DNA of 64,000 nt from Pterobdella sp. o SKG-2022 (Eukaryota; Annelida; Clitellata; Hirudinida; Piscicolidae). The stretch covers positions 2,907,553 through 2,971,552 of the forward strand of contig OZ038327.1 of the NCBI GenBank assembly GCA_964035795.1, given 5' to 3'. The number at the start of each line of letters is the position of its first letter. The stretch's first letter is position 1. The notes under the pieces are model-generated. The model was not told where the DNA came from, did not search any database, and saw only the letters and a program-made list of their open reading frames with translations. A program made the translations under genes and the position numbers. Shown piece after piece: positions 1 to 25,500 of this stretch.

Positions 1-12677
<12,677 letters not shown>

Positions 12678-12827
12678 TTTTCTATTTTTTTTTGTTTTGT
12701 TATTGATTTTTTTAATTATTCTTAATTTATTTTTTTTTTCTACTTGATTTGTGATATTTATTATTATTATTATTATTTTTCATTTCATTTATTGGTCTTT
12801 ATTTGAATTCTTACTATTTTTTTATTG

Positions 12828-13239
<412 letters not shown>

Positions 13240-13635
13240 GATCCTTAGTCAAAACGTCAATTAGTCATAACCCGCGCTGCTTCGTGTGCTAATGTTATGA
13301 CATTATTTTTATTATTCGCGTTTTTATTTTTATTGTTTTTTGTTATTTTTTTTTGTTATTTTTTTATTATTTTTTACTTTTTGTTTCATTTCTTTTTTTG
13401 TTGTTTTTTTAAATATTTTTGTTTTTTTCAATCTTCCATTTTTATTATTTTATTATTATTATTATTATTATTATTATATTTGTGCTTTCTCACGACTAAG
13501 ATGGTTATGAGTTTGGTACCGAGCTTTTTTCAAAAGCCTAGGGTGACCAAAAAATAATTTTCTTGACTCCTTTCCAGCACTTCTCAAAATAAAACCCCTA
13601 CCAAGTAAGGCTGAGTTTTTTATGGTTTCATAAGA

Positions 13636-13685
<50 letters not shown>

Positions 13686-13854
13686 CAAGCTTTTTTTTTT
13701 TTTATCTTAGCAACCATTATTACTCATATTACTTATAATTACCATTGGTATTGATATTATCATTATAGCTGTTATCAATATTATTATTATTACTGTTAAT
13801 TCCTTATTAATGTTGTTATCGTTGATAACCCCTGACTAATACTATCAGTGTTCT

Positions 13855-13982
13855 TATTATTGCTATTATTATCATTATTATTTTTATTATTGCTATTATT
13901 ATCATTATTATTTTTATTATTGCTATTATTATCATTATTATTTTTATTATTGCTATTATTATCATTATTATTTTTATTATTG
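13855..13982. repeat. 30-bp tandem repeat, about 4 copies
   Basis: The unit begins ATTATTGCTATTATTATCAT and is repeated at an exact 30-bp period in intergenic DNA. No function is apparent. Confidence 0.93.
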
Positions 13983-16374
13983 ATATTAATCGCTGACTAT
14001 TATTATTTTTCAAAAAAATCATCGGTTTTTAATTGCGTCACGAGTTGATTTTAATTGGTTAATGATTTATGATGTCATAAAAACTCTCAAATTTTAGCGG
14101 GTATTTTTGTTAGTAGATTAGTGACCCTGGGTGTTTTTGTATATTATTTTTAGTGATTCTAAAATTAGCCTTTTATTTTCATTGATTTTTTTAATGGATT
14201 GCAATGTGGTTTAGTAAAACTTTGTTTTAGTTGAATAAAGCAAAAAACTATTTTGACTTGATTGGTTGAACTTGTTCACATTTATATAGCGCGCTTTTAA
14301 TAGAAATTAAAACCTGTAGTAAAGGCCTGAAAGATAAAAATATTATTTTTGAAAATTATGAGCCATATAAATGAGTAATAATTTGAATTTTTTCATTTAA
14401 TAAAAATAAACTTTTTCTGTTATTTTTTGTTTATAAATAACCAAAAATAGATCAAAAAAAAATTTGTATAACTTAATTTCTGTTTTTTTAAAAAAACGTA
14501 AAATAAAAAATATATAATACATAATTTAATTGATGTTATATATATAAATAAATGTAAGGTCAACAAACATAAAGTATTTATTTGGAAACAGGGCCAAAGC
14601 TTTTCGTAAGATAGGCTAACATTCGTTTGATTGTAACGTTTTACTCAAAGCATTAAGTTACAAAGAGTTTGACGGAACGCATTATTACTTTTCTTTTTTT
14701 TTCTATTTTTTAAAATTTTATATTTGTAATCTTTCTTTTCTAAACAGAGCTTTCTTTTTCTTCTTTCATTCATTCTTTTTGGCATTTATTCTTACGGATA
14801 CAAAATGGCGGAAGTTATAATTTCGAAGATCCAAGCATATTTTCCAGTGGGCTACTAATGGTGTGAGGGTTGTTATTCATCTTATTATTAGAATTATTTT
14901 TTTTAATGATTTTTATTGATTTTCATTATGATTTTTTTGTTCTTTTTATTATGTTTTTTATTAAAACTTTTATTTTTTTATTATGATTTTTATTGTTTTT
15001 TATTATGATTTTTTTATTCTTTTTATTATGTTTTTTATTATGATTTTTATTGTTTTTTATTATGATTTTTATTGTTTTTTATTATGCTCATTACTGCTAT
15101 TTTTAATATTTTTGTTTTATGCGATTTTCACCGTTGGTATTTCAAGTTTATTCATTTGTTGTCATTTTTTATAAACTAGGATTACCGAACTTGTGTGGGT
15201 TAAAGCTAAAACAATGTTTATTGTTATTTTTTATACTCATTATTATTCATATTTTCCAATTTTCATCTTTTTTGATAATTTCAAATTTATTGAAATTTTG
15301 AGTGCCATTGATCAAAAGCGTTATATTACAATTATGTTAATTCTCCAAATATTTTTTTGAAATCCATTGAAATTCCATGTTATACTGGTTATATTTGAAA
15401 ACGAATTAATTAATAATTTCAAAAAATAATGCTTAAAATACACATTAATTTATTAATAGAAACAAATTTATTTCTGTAAAAACATATTAATATATTTGTT
15501 TTAGGTAACTTTCCATTACTCATGAACTCGTGGACTGAACTTGAGCATGCCCGTGGGCATACCTGCAAGTAGCGACTGCGCACCTAGTTATATATGAGCG
15601 TTTTCTGTGTGCGATATAATTAGGTTGATTAGTATTATCGTTTTTATCATTAGCGTTAATTGTTCGGATTATTAATATTTTCCTATCTTATTGATAAAAG
15701 TCTATTTGATCAGTTGAGAACCCACAAAAAACAAAGTTACTACAATGGCTAAAGAACGGCAATATCCTACAATATTGATACATACAATATAACAATGATT
15801 TAGAATCACATCATCCTATCTTAAAATCGTAACTATGCAGTAAAATCGTCAAAATGTGGTAGTAAGATAAATGTAAGACATATGCAATTTATAATGCATA
15901 TTTATTGGTGAAACAGTGTTAACTAGTGAAAATGATGAACATTTTATGTCTAAAAATAGCAGTAAAATGTATGTCGAATTATAAAAATTTGATGAATTCA
16001 AAAATTTTTGGAAGTTTATCATCATTTTGGGTTGTCAATAACACATCATTTTATGATGGCTTTTTGGGTATTTTTAAACTATTTATTATTTTAATTTATA
16101 TAGTTTGATAAGCATTTAAAATTTTTTTTTTACCAAAACTTTCAGTGTGAAAGAGCTAGAGTTTATACGGGTGTTTTAATAAAAGCTTGTAAAAAAATTA
16201 GTATATAAAAAGCTTTCAGTTATTTTTCAATTTAATTTTTTTTTCAAATTTATATATTCAAACAAGCAATTGAAAAACAAATAATTACGTCTTTAAAAAA
16301 AATATAAAGAAATAGTTTACTTTTCAAAGTTGCCCGCTACAAAATTAATTAGCAGAAATAAAAAACTTTAAGAA

Positions 16375-17776
16375 ATGTCTTTGAGAAATACCTTCGTAAT
16401 CACAAATGCCACAAAAAAGCACACTTCTACACTGATATTCTTGCACGGATCTGGAGGGTCAGGCGCGGATTTGAAAGAATATGTAGAATTTTTCAGGAAA
16501 CCTTTCGCCTTTCCCCATATAAAAGTGATTTATCCGTCTGCTTCCATGCAGTGAGTTATATGAATAAAAAAGAATTTGTAGGGAATTTTTTAAGTGAAAT
16601 GCAAATTGAAATTAGTGGAATCTAATTTGAGTTTTAATTCAGATAGAGTTTTTTCTGTAAAATTTATCAAGGTACAAAATATAGTTTCCATAGTACAATT
16701 AACTAAGATATTTATCATATTCAAAACATAATTCAGATGCATTTTCTCTCGATAAGGGCTATAAATACAAATTCACCAGGTATTACTATATCCCCCCATC
16801 AATACAAACCACCCAGGTATTACCAGCCATACAAAATTCAAATGCCCATTTGGTTCAACAGACCCAAATTGGAGTATGATGCAGATGAGTATGAAGCATC
16901 AATAAAACAGGCATGCTTAAAAGTGGAGGAGATTGTGAATGATGAGGTGAAGGCTGGTGTGCCTAAAGAGAGGATTGTTATTGGTGAGAGTTTGATGGTA
17001 TTTATACTACTACTGTTTCTATTACTTCTACTGCTGCTACTACTAATACTGTCACTACTACTACTACCACTAATAATAGACCATACAAACAGGGGGCTTT
17101 TCAATGGGAGGAGGGTTAGCCTTATATAATGGCTACTACTCTTTAATGGATGTTGGTGCTATATTTGCTTTTTCTTCGTTCCTACCTAGACAGTCTGCTT
17201 CTTATAAGGTTTTGGACTGAGGGAGGTAGAATAGGTTTTAGGAGGGAGGGGTAAGATGGTTTTTATGGTTGAGGGGAAGAAGGAGGAATGGGGCAGAACG
17301 AGTTTTGTAGTGGGGTTAAAGTGAGTGGGTTTAGAGGGTAGGGGTACATAGTGAGTGTGAAGAGCTAAGTTTGGGGCTGGAAATAATGAGCTCAGAAAGT
17401 GAGGAGATGGGTTATGTGGATGAGTGGAGTGATAATAAAACTCAATGGTATTATATCAAAAATCATAATAATTGAAATATATAATAAAAATAATATGAAT
17501 GATGTTAATAAAGTTAATAGCAATAATAATAATCAGATAATACAAGACAAGAGGAAGCAACAGGGTGACAGTTGTCGTCTGCCAATGCTTTTCTGTGGTC
17601 ATGGAGACAATGATGATCTAATTCCTTTAAGTTGGTGTCAAAAAACTTGTGATAAGTTGAAAGAGACGGGAGTCAGTGTTGAGTTCAAAGTGTATAACAA
17701 ACTAGGTCATGAGTTCAACAAAGATCTTGTGTCGGATTTAGTTGATTGGTTGTACAGGGTTTTGCCTGAGAATTAG
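16375..17776 (+). CDS. LYPLAL1: LYPLAL1-like serine hydrolase (acyl-protein thioesterase family), 4 exons
   Basis: Small cytosolic alpha/beta hydrolase of the lysophospholipase/acyl-protein thioesterase family, which cleaves acyl (often palmitoyl) esters. Exons: 16375-16550, 16817-16983, 17093-17208 and 17537-17776, phases consistent, 232 residues (human LYPLAL1 is 237). Near the N-terminus it has LIFLHGSGGSG, then HIKVIYPSA. The catalytic Ser lies in GGFSMGG (split across exons 2/3), Asp in HGDNDDLIPL and His in LGHEF. The WFNR segment and FSSFLPR are closer to LYPLAL1 than to LYPLA1/2. Intron 2 is only 109 nt. The last acceptor is ambiguous: 17537 and 17564 are both in phase, differing by 9 codons before a conserved LPMLF segment. 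A polyadenylation signal candidate lies at 18061-18066. Confidence 0.9.
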
Positions 17777-18380
17777 TTTTTTACTAAATATCATCATTAT
17801 TATTGTTTTAATAATAGTGAAATACTACTGCTATTGGGTATTATACAATACAGTTACGAATAAGGTTAAAGTGGCATCAACTTCAGAAGTTTCTAGATCA
17901 CAGTATTGATATTTCTTCAGTATTTTGAACTATTAATAGCCATAATGATTAGTAGTATTAATTGGTAAAGAGATAACTATCTTAATTAGTATTATTACTA
18001 CAACTGCCTATACTGAAAGTCATTATAGCCGTTATAGTTTAGAATTCGTTATCAAGACAAAATAAATTGCATCAGGTGTTTCTCATCATTATTCCTCAAA
18101 GCATAATAGTATTTGTACTATTATAGAATAACTATACATCAAAAATTTGATACTCAACATATTTGCCTTTTTCACTGTTTCTCCACGTTGATAAAATTTT
18201 TGAAAGTTGCCTATTCTTTAAAATGGTGCTTGTTTAGTAATGTATATAAAACTCTTAATCTTTGCTTTTTCCTTTTTGGTCTGGTTATAGAAGTTTTGTA
18301 TTAAATGTGATGCTTATGATTTTTTAGCAGTATTTCATAACTTTGGGCATATTTTATTTTATCTGGTCTATTTTTGACAG
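17777..18380. other. 3' flank of LYPLAL1-like gene
   Basis: Probable 3' UTR with AATAAA at 18061-18066, about 285 nt after the stop. The rest is AT-rich sequence with no recognisable feature before the LINE fragment begins. Confidence 0.45.
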
Positions 18381-19143
18381 ACATAAACTACGCAGATGAT
18401 ATTGCCTTACTTTCAGACTGTGGATAAAACTGAAAAACTGTTGCATAATGTAGAAATGGCAGCCAAACTAATAGGTCTTCATATTAATGATAAAAAACAC
18501 ATTATATGACATTTAATCAAAATCCTTCAAAACTCACCACAATAAACAAAAAATGCATAAAGCCCTCAATAGATTTTCTCTATCTAGAATCCTGCATATA
18601 TTCCAACGAGAAAAACGTTGACGTAAGAATCGGTAAAGCTTGGGTTGCACTACAAAAACTAAATACTATCTGGAATTCAAATCTGCCAAAACCTTGAAAT
18701 TAGCATTTTTCCATACTACAGTGAGCTTTGTGCTACTCTATGAATCTAGTACCTGGACATTGACCAAAAAGTTAGAAACAAAGTTAAATGGGTGCTGTAC
18801 AAAAATGCTAAGAGTTGTGAATAATGTAAAATGGCAGCGACGAATAAGCAATAATGTACTATACGACAACTTACAAAAGATAACCAATACAATTGCAACA
18901 CAGAGAGTCAGTTTCGCAGGACATTGCTTTCGCAGTAAAGAAGTTATACACAAATTGATACTATGGGAGCCAAGATGTGGTAAAAATACTAGAGGAAGAC
19001 CAGCTCGAAATTTTATCAACCAACAAACTGATGATACAAATCTTGATAAAGAAGATTTAGAAACAGCTATGAGAGATAGGGAGTATCGGAAGAACAAAGT
19101 CATAGAAGTTCGACTGCAGTCGACATGATGATGATGATGATGA
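18381..19143 (+). pseudogene. 5'-truncated LINE fragment, C-terminal reverse transcriptase
   Basis: Begins at the reverse-transcriptase catalytic box (NYADDIALLSD, here followed by a frame break) and continues through the thumb and C-terminal region. That region has WTLTKKLETKLNG, RVSFAGHCFRSKE, a WEPRCGKNTRGRPAR segment and ends in RLQST before a (TGA)n microsatellite tail. This end layout is typical of non-LTR retrotransposons widespread in invertebrates. At least two frames and internal stops show it is dead. Truncation at the 5' side is the usual result of incomplete target-primed reverse transcription. Confidence 0.85.
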
Positions 19144-19538
19144 TTTTATCTGGTATTTCTAATCGATTTAATTTCTTATTTTGCGTTTTAAATATATCAA
19201 AGGTTTAACTCAAAATTACACTGCCTCCTTGCATTTATAAACTTTTTTTGAAATAAAATAAAAAAAAAAAAATTAAATTTTTAAAAAAGCAGTTCTAAAA
19301 ATGATAAAAATAATTTTTGAAAATAACCGAGTTAGTTGTTCTATGTGCAAGGGCCTGCTATCGACACATTTTTGTATTTCACAAATCGGGACTGAAATTT
19401 ATCAGCTTCATATCTCTTAAAGGTACATTCGATTTTTTTTCGTTTTTTCGGATAACTATTAAATTCAAAAAGTTTAAAATCTCTGGTATTTCGTTTAACG
19501 TGTTACATCTTTAAAGGCCTTGCTGTTTCAAAATCACA
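19144..19538. other. Short intergenic region upstream of GIGYF
   Basis: About 400 bp of AT-rich DNA between the LINE tail and the first coding exon of the GIGYF gene. It must hold the promoter or 5' UTR, or a 5' UTR intron, but no motif was recognised. Confidence 0.4.
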
Positions 19539-22500
19539 ATGTTTTCTCAATCCGAAACTCATTTTTTTCCCGAATGGTCAGTTTGTGGTTTTTAGATGAG
19601 AAACGTTTTTGATTTTATATTCTCATGTAAAGGTTTTTTAAGGAAGTTATAAACAATAGAAATTTATTTTTATTGAAAAATTCATTTTGAAAATTTGCAA
19701 ACATTATTTTACGAAAAAAATCATTATGAAGTATTTCAATGTTTCAATATATTTCAATTAAAAGTGCTTCAAATTAGCACTATCCTAAATAATTTCATCA
19801 TAAAACTCTTCTCACTAAAACAATCATATATATTACTTATTTTCAGGAAAAAGGGAGAGAGAGAAGAAGATAGAGGGTTTGGAAGTCATGCGGATAAACT
19901 TGATGTGAATTTGAGACCTGGGGGAGGTTTTACTGCCCCTATACTTAAGCCTACAAAAGTGATTCAAATTAATTTTTATTGGCAGTTTATCACTCATTTT
20001 TATACTCAGCATCTTTCCTTAAATACTTTTGGCTTAAATCATTGAATTCAACTTTATGACATTTATTCAAAAGTCATCTGGTATTTATTTAATATATTAA
20101 CTTTTATAAAAAAAATGAAATTGAAATATCTTATTTAAAAAATGACATAAATTTCAACCAACCAAAAAACTCATTCTTACATTCTTTAACGTTTTTGTTT
20201 ACTCTTCCACTTCTCTCTCATCTCAAAACCAATTCCTTTCTGATGATTCCTATCCATCAACTCAACTCACTCAATCTCTCATCTCAATACAAGCCCTTAC
20301 TTAAAAATTCCCATTCACCCTAAACAGCCCCCAAAACTGGCAGACCACCGATATGGCCGTGAGGAAATGCTGGCTCTGTATGCCCCCCAAACAGACATCC
20401 CTGAATGCCTTCTTGAGCACCCTCTCATATGTACTCAACAAGCCCTGGGACCTCTTAATCTATTATTAGACCAGGGGGACCCAGTGTGGGAGGTCAGTTG
20501 GGGGGAAAATGGGGGAGGTGGTGGGACTATGGTTGCGTGATAAAATGGTAGAGATTTCATTACTATGGTGAGGTTTTGCATTTCATTTGATGATGTTTAC
20601 AGATTAATACGCAAAATATATGTGAAGATTATCAAAGAATTTTTACAATAAATACTTTGTAGAAAAATTACTATAAAACCTATACACAATGTGCTAATAT
20701 AAAAAAGTGGTGAATCATTTCAAACATATAATAAAGGTAATTATGAGTCATCTAAAATTTCAAAAAAGCTGTTTAACGAGTAATAATAATAATAAAGGTA
20801 ATCATGAGTCATTATAGGGGATATAAAATAAGCCAACCAATCATCAACCTGTACCTCAGATGGAACCACCCACTTACCTCAAGCAACATCCAGGGACGTT
20901 TTTGATTGGTTCTAAACCCAGAGGGCGTGGTATTTTTAGGGGGGATCCTTCGGATAGAGGAAGAGGGCGAGGTTAATGGGGGGGAGAAAGTAGATCAGGG
21001 TTTTTTTATCTAGGTTTAGTGCTGTCTTTTTGGGGTTAATGTATTATTATGAATCTAGTAATAATAACAAAAATTAAATAATTCATTGCTATTATTTTTA
21101 TTATTATTTTTTTTTTTATATATAGGACTAGGAAGAAGAGATGATGATGGTAGGATGAGGCATAAGGATCTATGGGATGATAAGTATGTTTTTATTATTA
21201 TTTTATTGATGTTTTCTTTTTAATCTTATTATTTTTTTTATTTTTATCTCTAACTCAGTTTATTATTATTGTTATTATTATTATTATTATTGTCTTTAGG
21301 CCACACAGAAGCCAAGATTTTTCAGAGGAGTCTTCTTCCTTTTCTAAATGGTGATGATGATTAGTTCGATAATAATAATACAATTAATAATAACAATAAT
21401 AATGATCAATAATAACTAATAATAATGATTTTTATTGTTTATTGGTTATTATTATTATTATTACCACATCAAATCAATATTTAGTTTACCACACCATACA
21501 ACTATTAACTTGACCATCATGACAGGTCATCAAGGGGCTTAGGTAGGGAGAATTGGAGGTCTAAAGATTATCATTATCAGCACCACAATGAGGAGGGCGG
21601 GATGTTTAGAAGGGGGCGGTACTATGATGGTGTGTTATCTGTCTATCTATTTGGGCCTTCATCTATTTATTTATCCTAATTTTCACCTTTTTGAGTTTTT
21701 CATTCATTTATTTAAATTTCCATTTTTAATTTTTTTTTTCATTTATTCACCCATCTATCCGTCTTCATTTTTATCCATTCACCCATCTATCCGTCTTCAT
21801 TTTCATCCATTCACCCATCTATCCGTCTTCATTTTCATCCATTCACCCATCTATCCGTCTTCATTTTCATCCATTCACCCATCTATCCGTCTTCATTTTT
21901 ATCCATTCACCCATCTATTCGTCTTCATTTTCATCCATTCATCCAACTATCCGTCTTCATTTTCATCCATTCATCCATTTACCCATCTATCCGTCTTCAT
22001 TTTCATCCATTCATCTATCTATATATCAATCCAACAAAGTTTTCACCTATTTACCGATCCAAGTTTTTATATATCCATTTATATGCGATATATATCACAA
22101 TGTAATGTAAAAAAAACTGTTAATGTAATGCGGTATTTATAAAGCGCTTTTTCCTATGGATTAAAGCACTTGCTACAAATTTAATGTAGCAAAAACGCAC
22201 TGCAGGACAAGTGCTAATTGTCGGCCCACGGGATCGAACCCGGTAATTTTAGATAATTAGTCTAATGCTCTACCAGCTGAGCTATATGGGCCGACATAGC
22301 CATCCTTATGTCATATATACACACACCTCATCTTACTTTCCACTAGACACCCTACCTCACCAACCCACCCACCCACCACAGAAACCCCATCGTGGCGAGA
22401 CTCACACAGTGAGTCATATCACCAGGGTAACGATGCCGTCCATCCATTCAAGCGATCCATCCATCCTTTTAGGAGATCTGTCGGTGATGATGATGATGAT

Positions 22501-25500
22501 GGTTAGTGGGTGTGTGTGTATGTGTGTTTTTTTTTGGTGGGATAATAATGAAGGTGATGGTGAGAATGTATTTATATCGATAACGATGATGGTGAAGGGG
22601 ATGGAAGAGTTGATAAAGATGATGATAAAAAGTGGTGGTAGGGGTTGATCATTGTGGTGGTGATGATGATGATGGTGGTGGTGGTGTTGGTAGTTGTGAT
22701 GATGATGATGATGGTGGTGTTGGTAGTTGTGATGATGATGATGTTGTGAGTATAACATGAGTGTATTGATGGTTAATGTTGTTGATATTGGTGGCGTGTG
22801 TTTTGTGATGTTATAAGTAAGATAATGTGTTAATTAAAAAGAAAAAATATTCTACAGAGTTTTCTGACAGGCATGGCTGGAATGAGGTTGTTATCTATCT
22901 GTTTATCTCTGTGTATTTATATATTTATCTATCTATCTATCATTTTATCTATCTGTTTGTATGTATTTTGGTCTACCTGTTGTTTAATCTCTTTATTTAC
23001 TCATTTCTCCACCCATTCACCTAAATTTTATCTGTCCCTCCATCTATCTGTTTATATTTTTGACTATCCAATCATACAACTAACTATCTATACATCTAAT
23101 CATCTATCGATTTGTCTATTTACCTAGCTATCCGTCTATCTATTTACCTATCTATCCATCCATCCATTCACCCATCTAAATCGTTCAACAGAAGGAGGGA
23201 AGAGAAATAGGAGTATCATTATCATCATCTGCCACCACCAATGAAGACAAGTTCAAGAGGCCTTATAACCTTGTTATTATTTTTTATTATTTTTTTATTA
23301 TTATTCTTAATATTATTTTTTAATTATTATTCTTAATATTATTTTTGATATTATTTCAACTATTTTTTTTTAATTCTAATACTATTATTATTGTTGTTAT
23401 TATTTTTAATATTATTACTATCATTATCATTATTTCTCTTCCAGTCCAAAGTGAGCAGTGAGACAGACTATCACGGAAGTCTACCGAACGCCATTAAATC
23501 CATATCATCATCAAGAATACCGCATCCGTTGACCAATAAGCACGCGCCAGCATCACCGCCATTATCGTCACCGTTGGGGAGGCAAGAGTCGACATCGTCA
23601 TCATCACCGCTCGTGCCATTATTATCATTACCCCTCATCCCGTCATTATCATCATCGTCGTCTTCATCGCTAGCGATCAATGGCGGGGATGGCTTGATGA
23701 GCGATAGGTCTTATAATCAGAGCTCCTTGGCTACTACTACCCACCCAACTACTACTGCCACAACCACCCAACAACCCACCATTACCTCCCTGCAGCAAGA
23801 CGCTACGCAACAAAACGTAAAACAACTCAATATCCAACAACAAAACACCATCCAGCAACAAGAATTACCGCAGCCATACAATAATATACAACAAGGTTTG
23901 CAGCAACAAATAAAACCACAAGAATTAGACAAGGAGCAAGAGCTGAACTGCCCACCTCAACAACCACCACATAGGGCACCATTGCAACCAGAAGCTTTCA
24001 TGCAAGACTCCTACTACCTGCAACAACAACAACAATGGATACTCTTTCAAAAACAACAACAACTACTGCAACAACAACAACTACTCAACCAAAATCTTCT
24101 TTCCAACATGGCTGAACAACAACCACCACCCCCGCAACAACTACTACCAGAGCCGCAGAACTACCAAGGGTTACTGCAACAACATTTCATCATGCAACAA
24201 AAACTTCTTCAACAACAACATCAACAACACATTTACCCCAGGAATTGCTGGTTCTATAAGGACCCTCAAAATGATACACAAGGTACATATGGGTGGGATT
24301 AATAAGTAAGTCAACTATCAGATTATTTTGAGTTGGGAGTTTTGTTTTGAGCAATGTTGGATGCATTTGGAGTTAATCTAATTTTTTTTTCATCTATCCA
24401 TTGAATTGTAGTATATTAGGTTGTGGAATAACCCATATCTACAAAAAATGTGAATTTAAGTGAGAAAAAATTGTACATAAATACAAAAATTTTCACACAC
24501 GCACACACAGGTCCCTTTAAAGACTCGGACATGTGTGAGTGGTTCAAATCCGGGTATTTTGAGAGAAGTCTCATGTTGAAGGCTGGTCTTGAGGGGGAGT
24601 TTGTGTCACTTGGTGGGTGGGGTGGTGGAGGTAGTAGTGGGTGGGGTGGTGGAGGTAGTAGTGGGTGGGGTGGTGGAGATAGTAGTGGTTGAGGTGGTGA
24701 AGGTAGTAGTGGGTGGGGTGAGTGAAATGGTATTTTATGGGAGGGTGGTTTTAGGTTGGGGAAAGTGATGGTGAAAGTTGAGAGGGTGCTAATGGTAGTG
24801 ATGGAGAAGTGATGGTGTTGGTGAAGGATAGATAGAAATAGCGGGTGGAGTTATGAGAGTAGTAATGGGCGGGAGAAGGATGTTAAGGGATTTGGTAGTG
24901 GGAAAATGGTGCCAAAGTGTGTGGGGGAATGGTCTGTGAATTAATAGAATGATTTTGAATTGGGAGTGGTTGGGTGAGCTAATTTTAATAATAATCATCA
25001 TTCACACCTTTATCATCGTGACCACAATCGCCTACGTCATAACCCCAAACAGATGAGTTCATAAAGAAGGTTGGAGACTTGCCATTTGCTCCTCTACCCC
25101 CATCACCCATCGTCACCTCGCAACAACAACAACATATGCTATCACAACAACAATTGCTACTATCTCAACAACAACTACTTCCTCAAGAAACGCTACAACA
25201 CATAACCACTCAACATCCTCAACAAATACCGCAACATTCTCAACAAATACCGTCTATAAACCCTTCTATACCACTGCAAAAACACACTACACACGCCGAC
25301 CCTTTCCTGTGGCCGCCCAACAACGCTAATGTAAATCTATTAATAGTTATTTATAGATATCAGCTTTTAATGTAATTCTACATATTTTATTATTAGCTAT
25401 TTATAGACATTAAGCTGTTTCATCATCATCATCATCATCTTGTTTCATTTTCCAACCAAAAAAATATTTTTTGTTAAAAAGTGCTCTCTTGTCTGAGATA

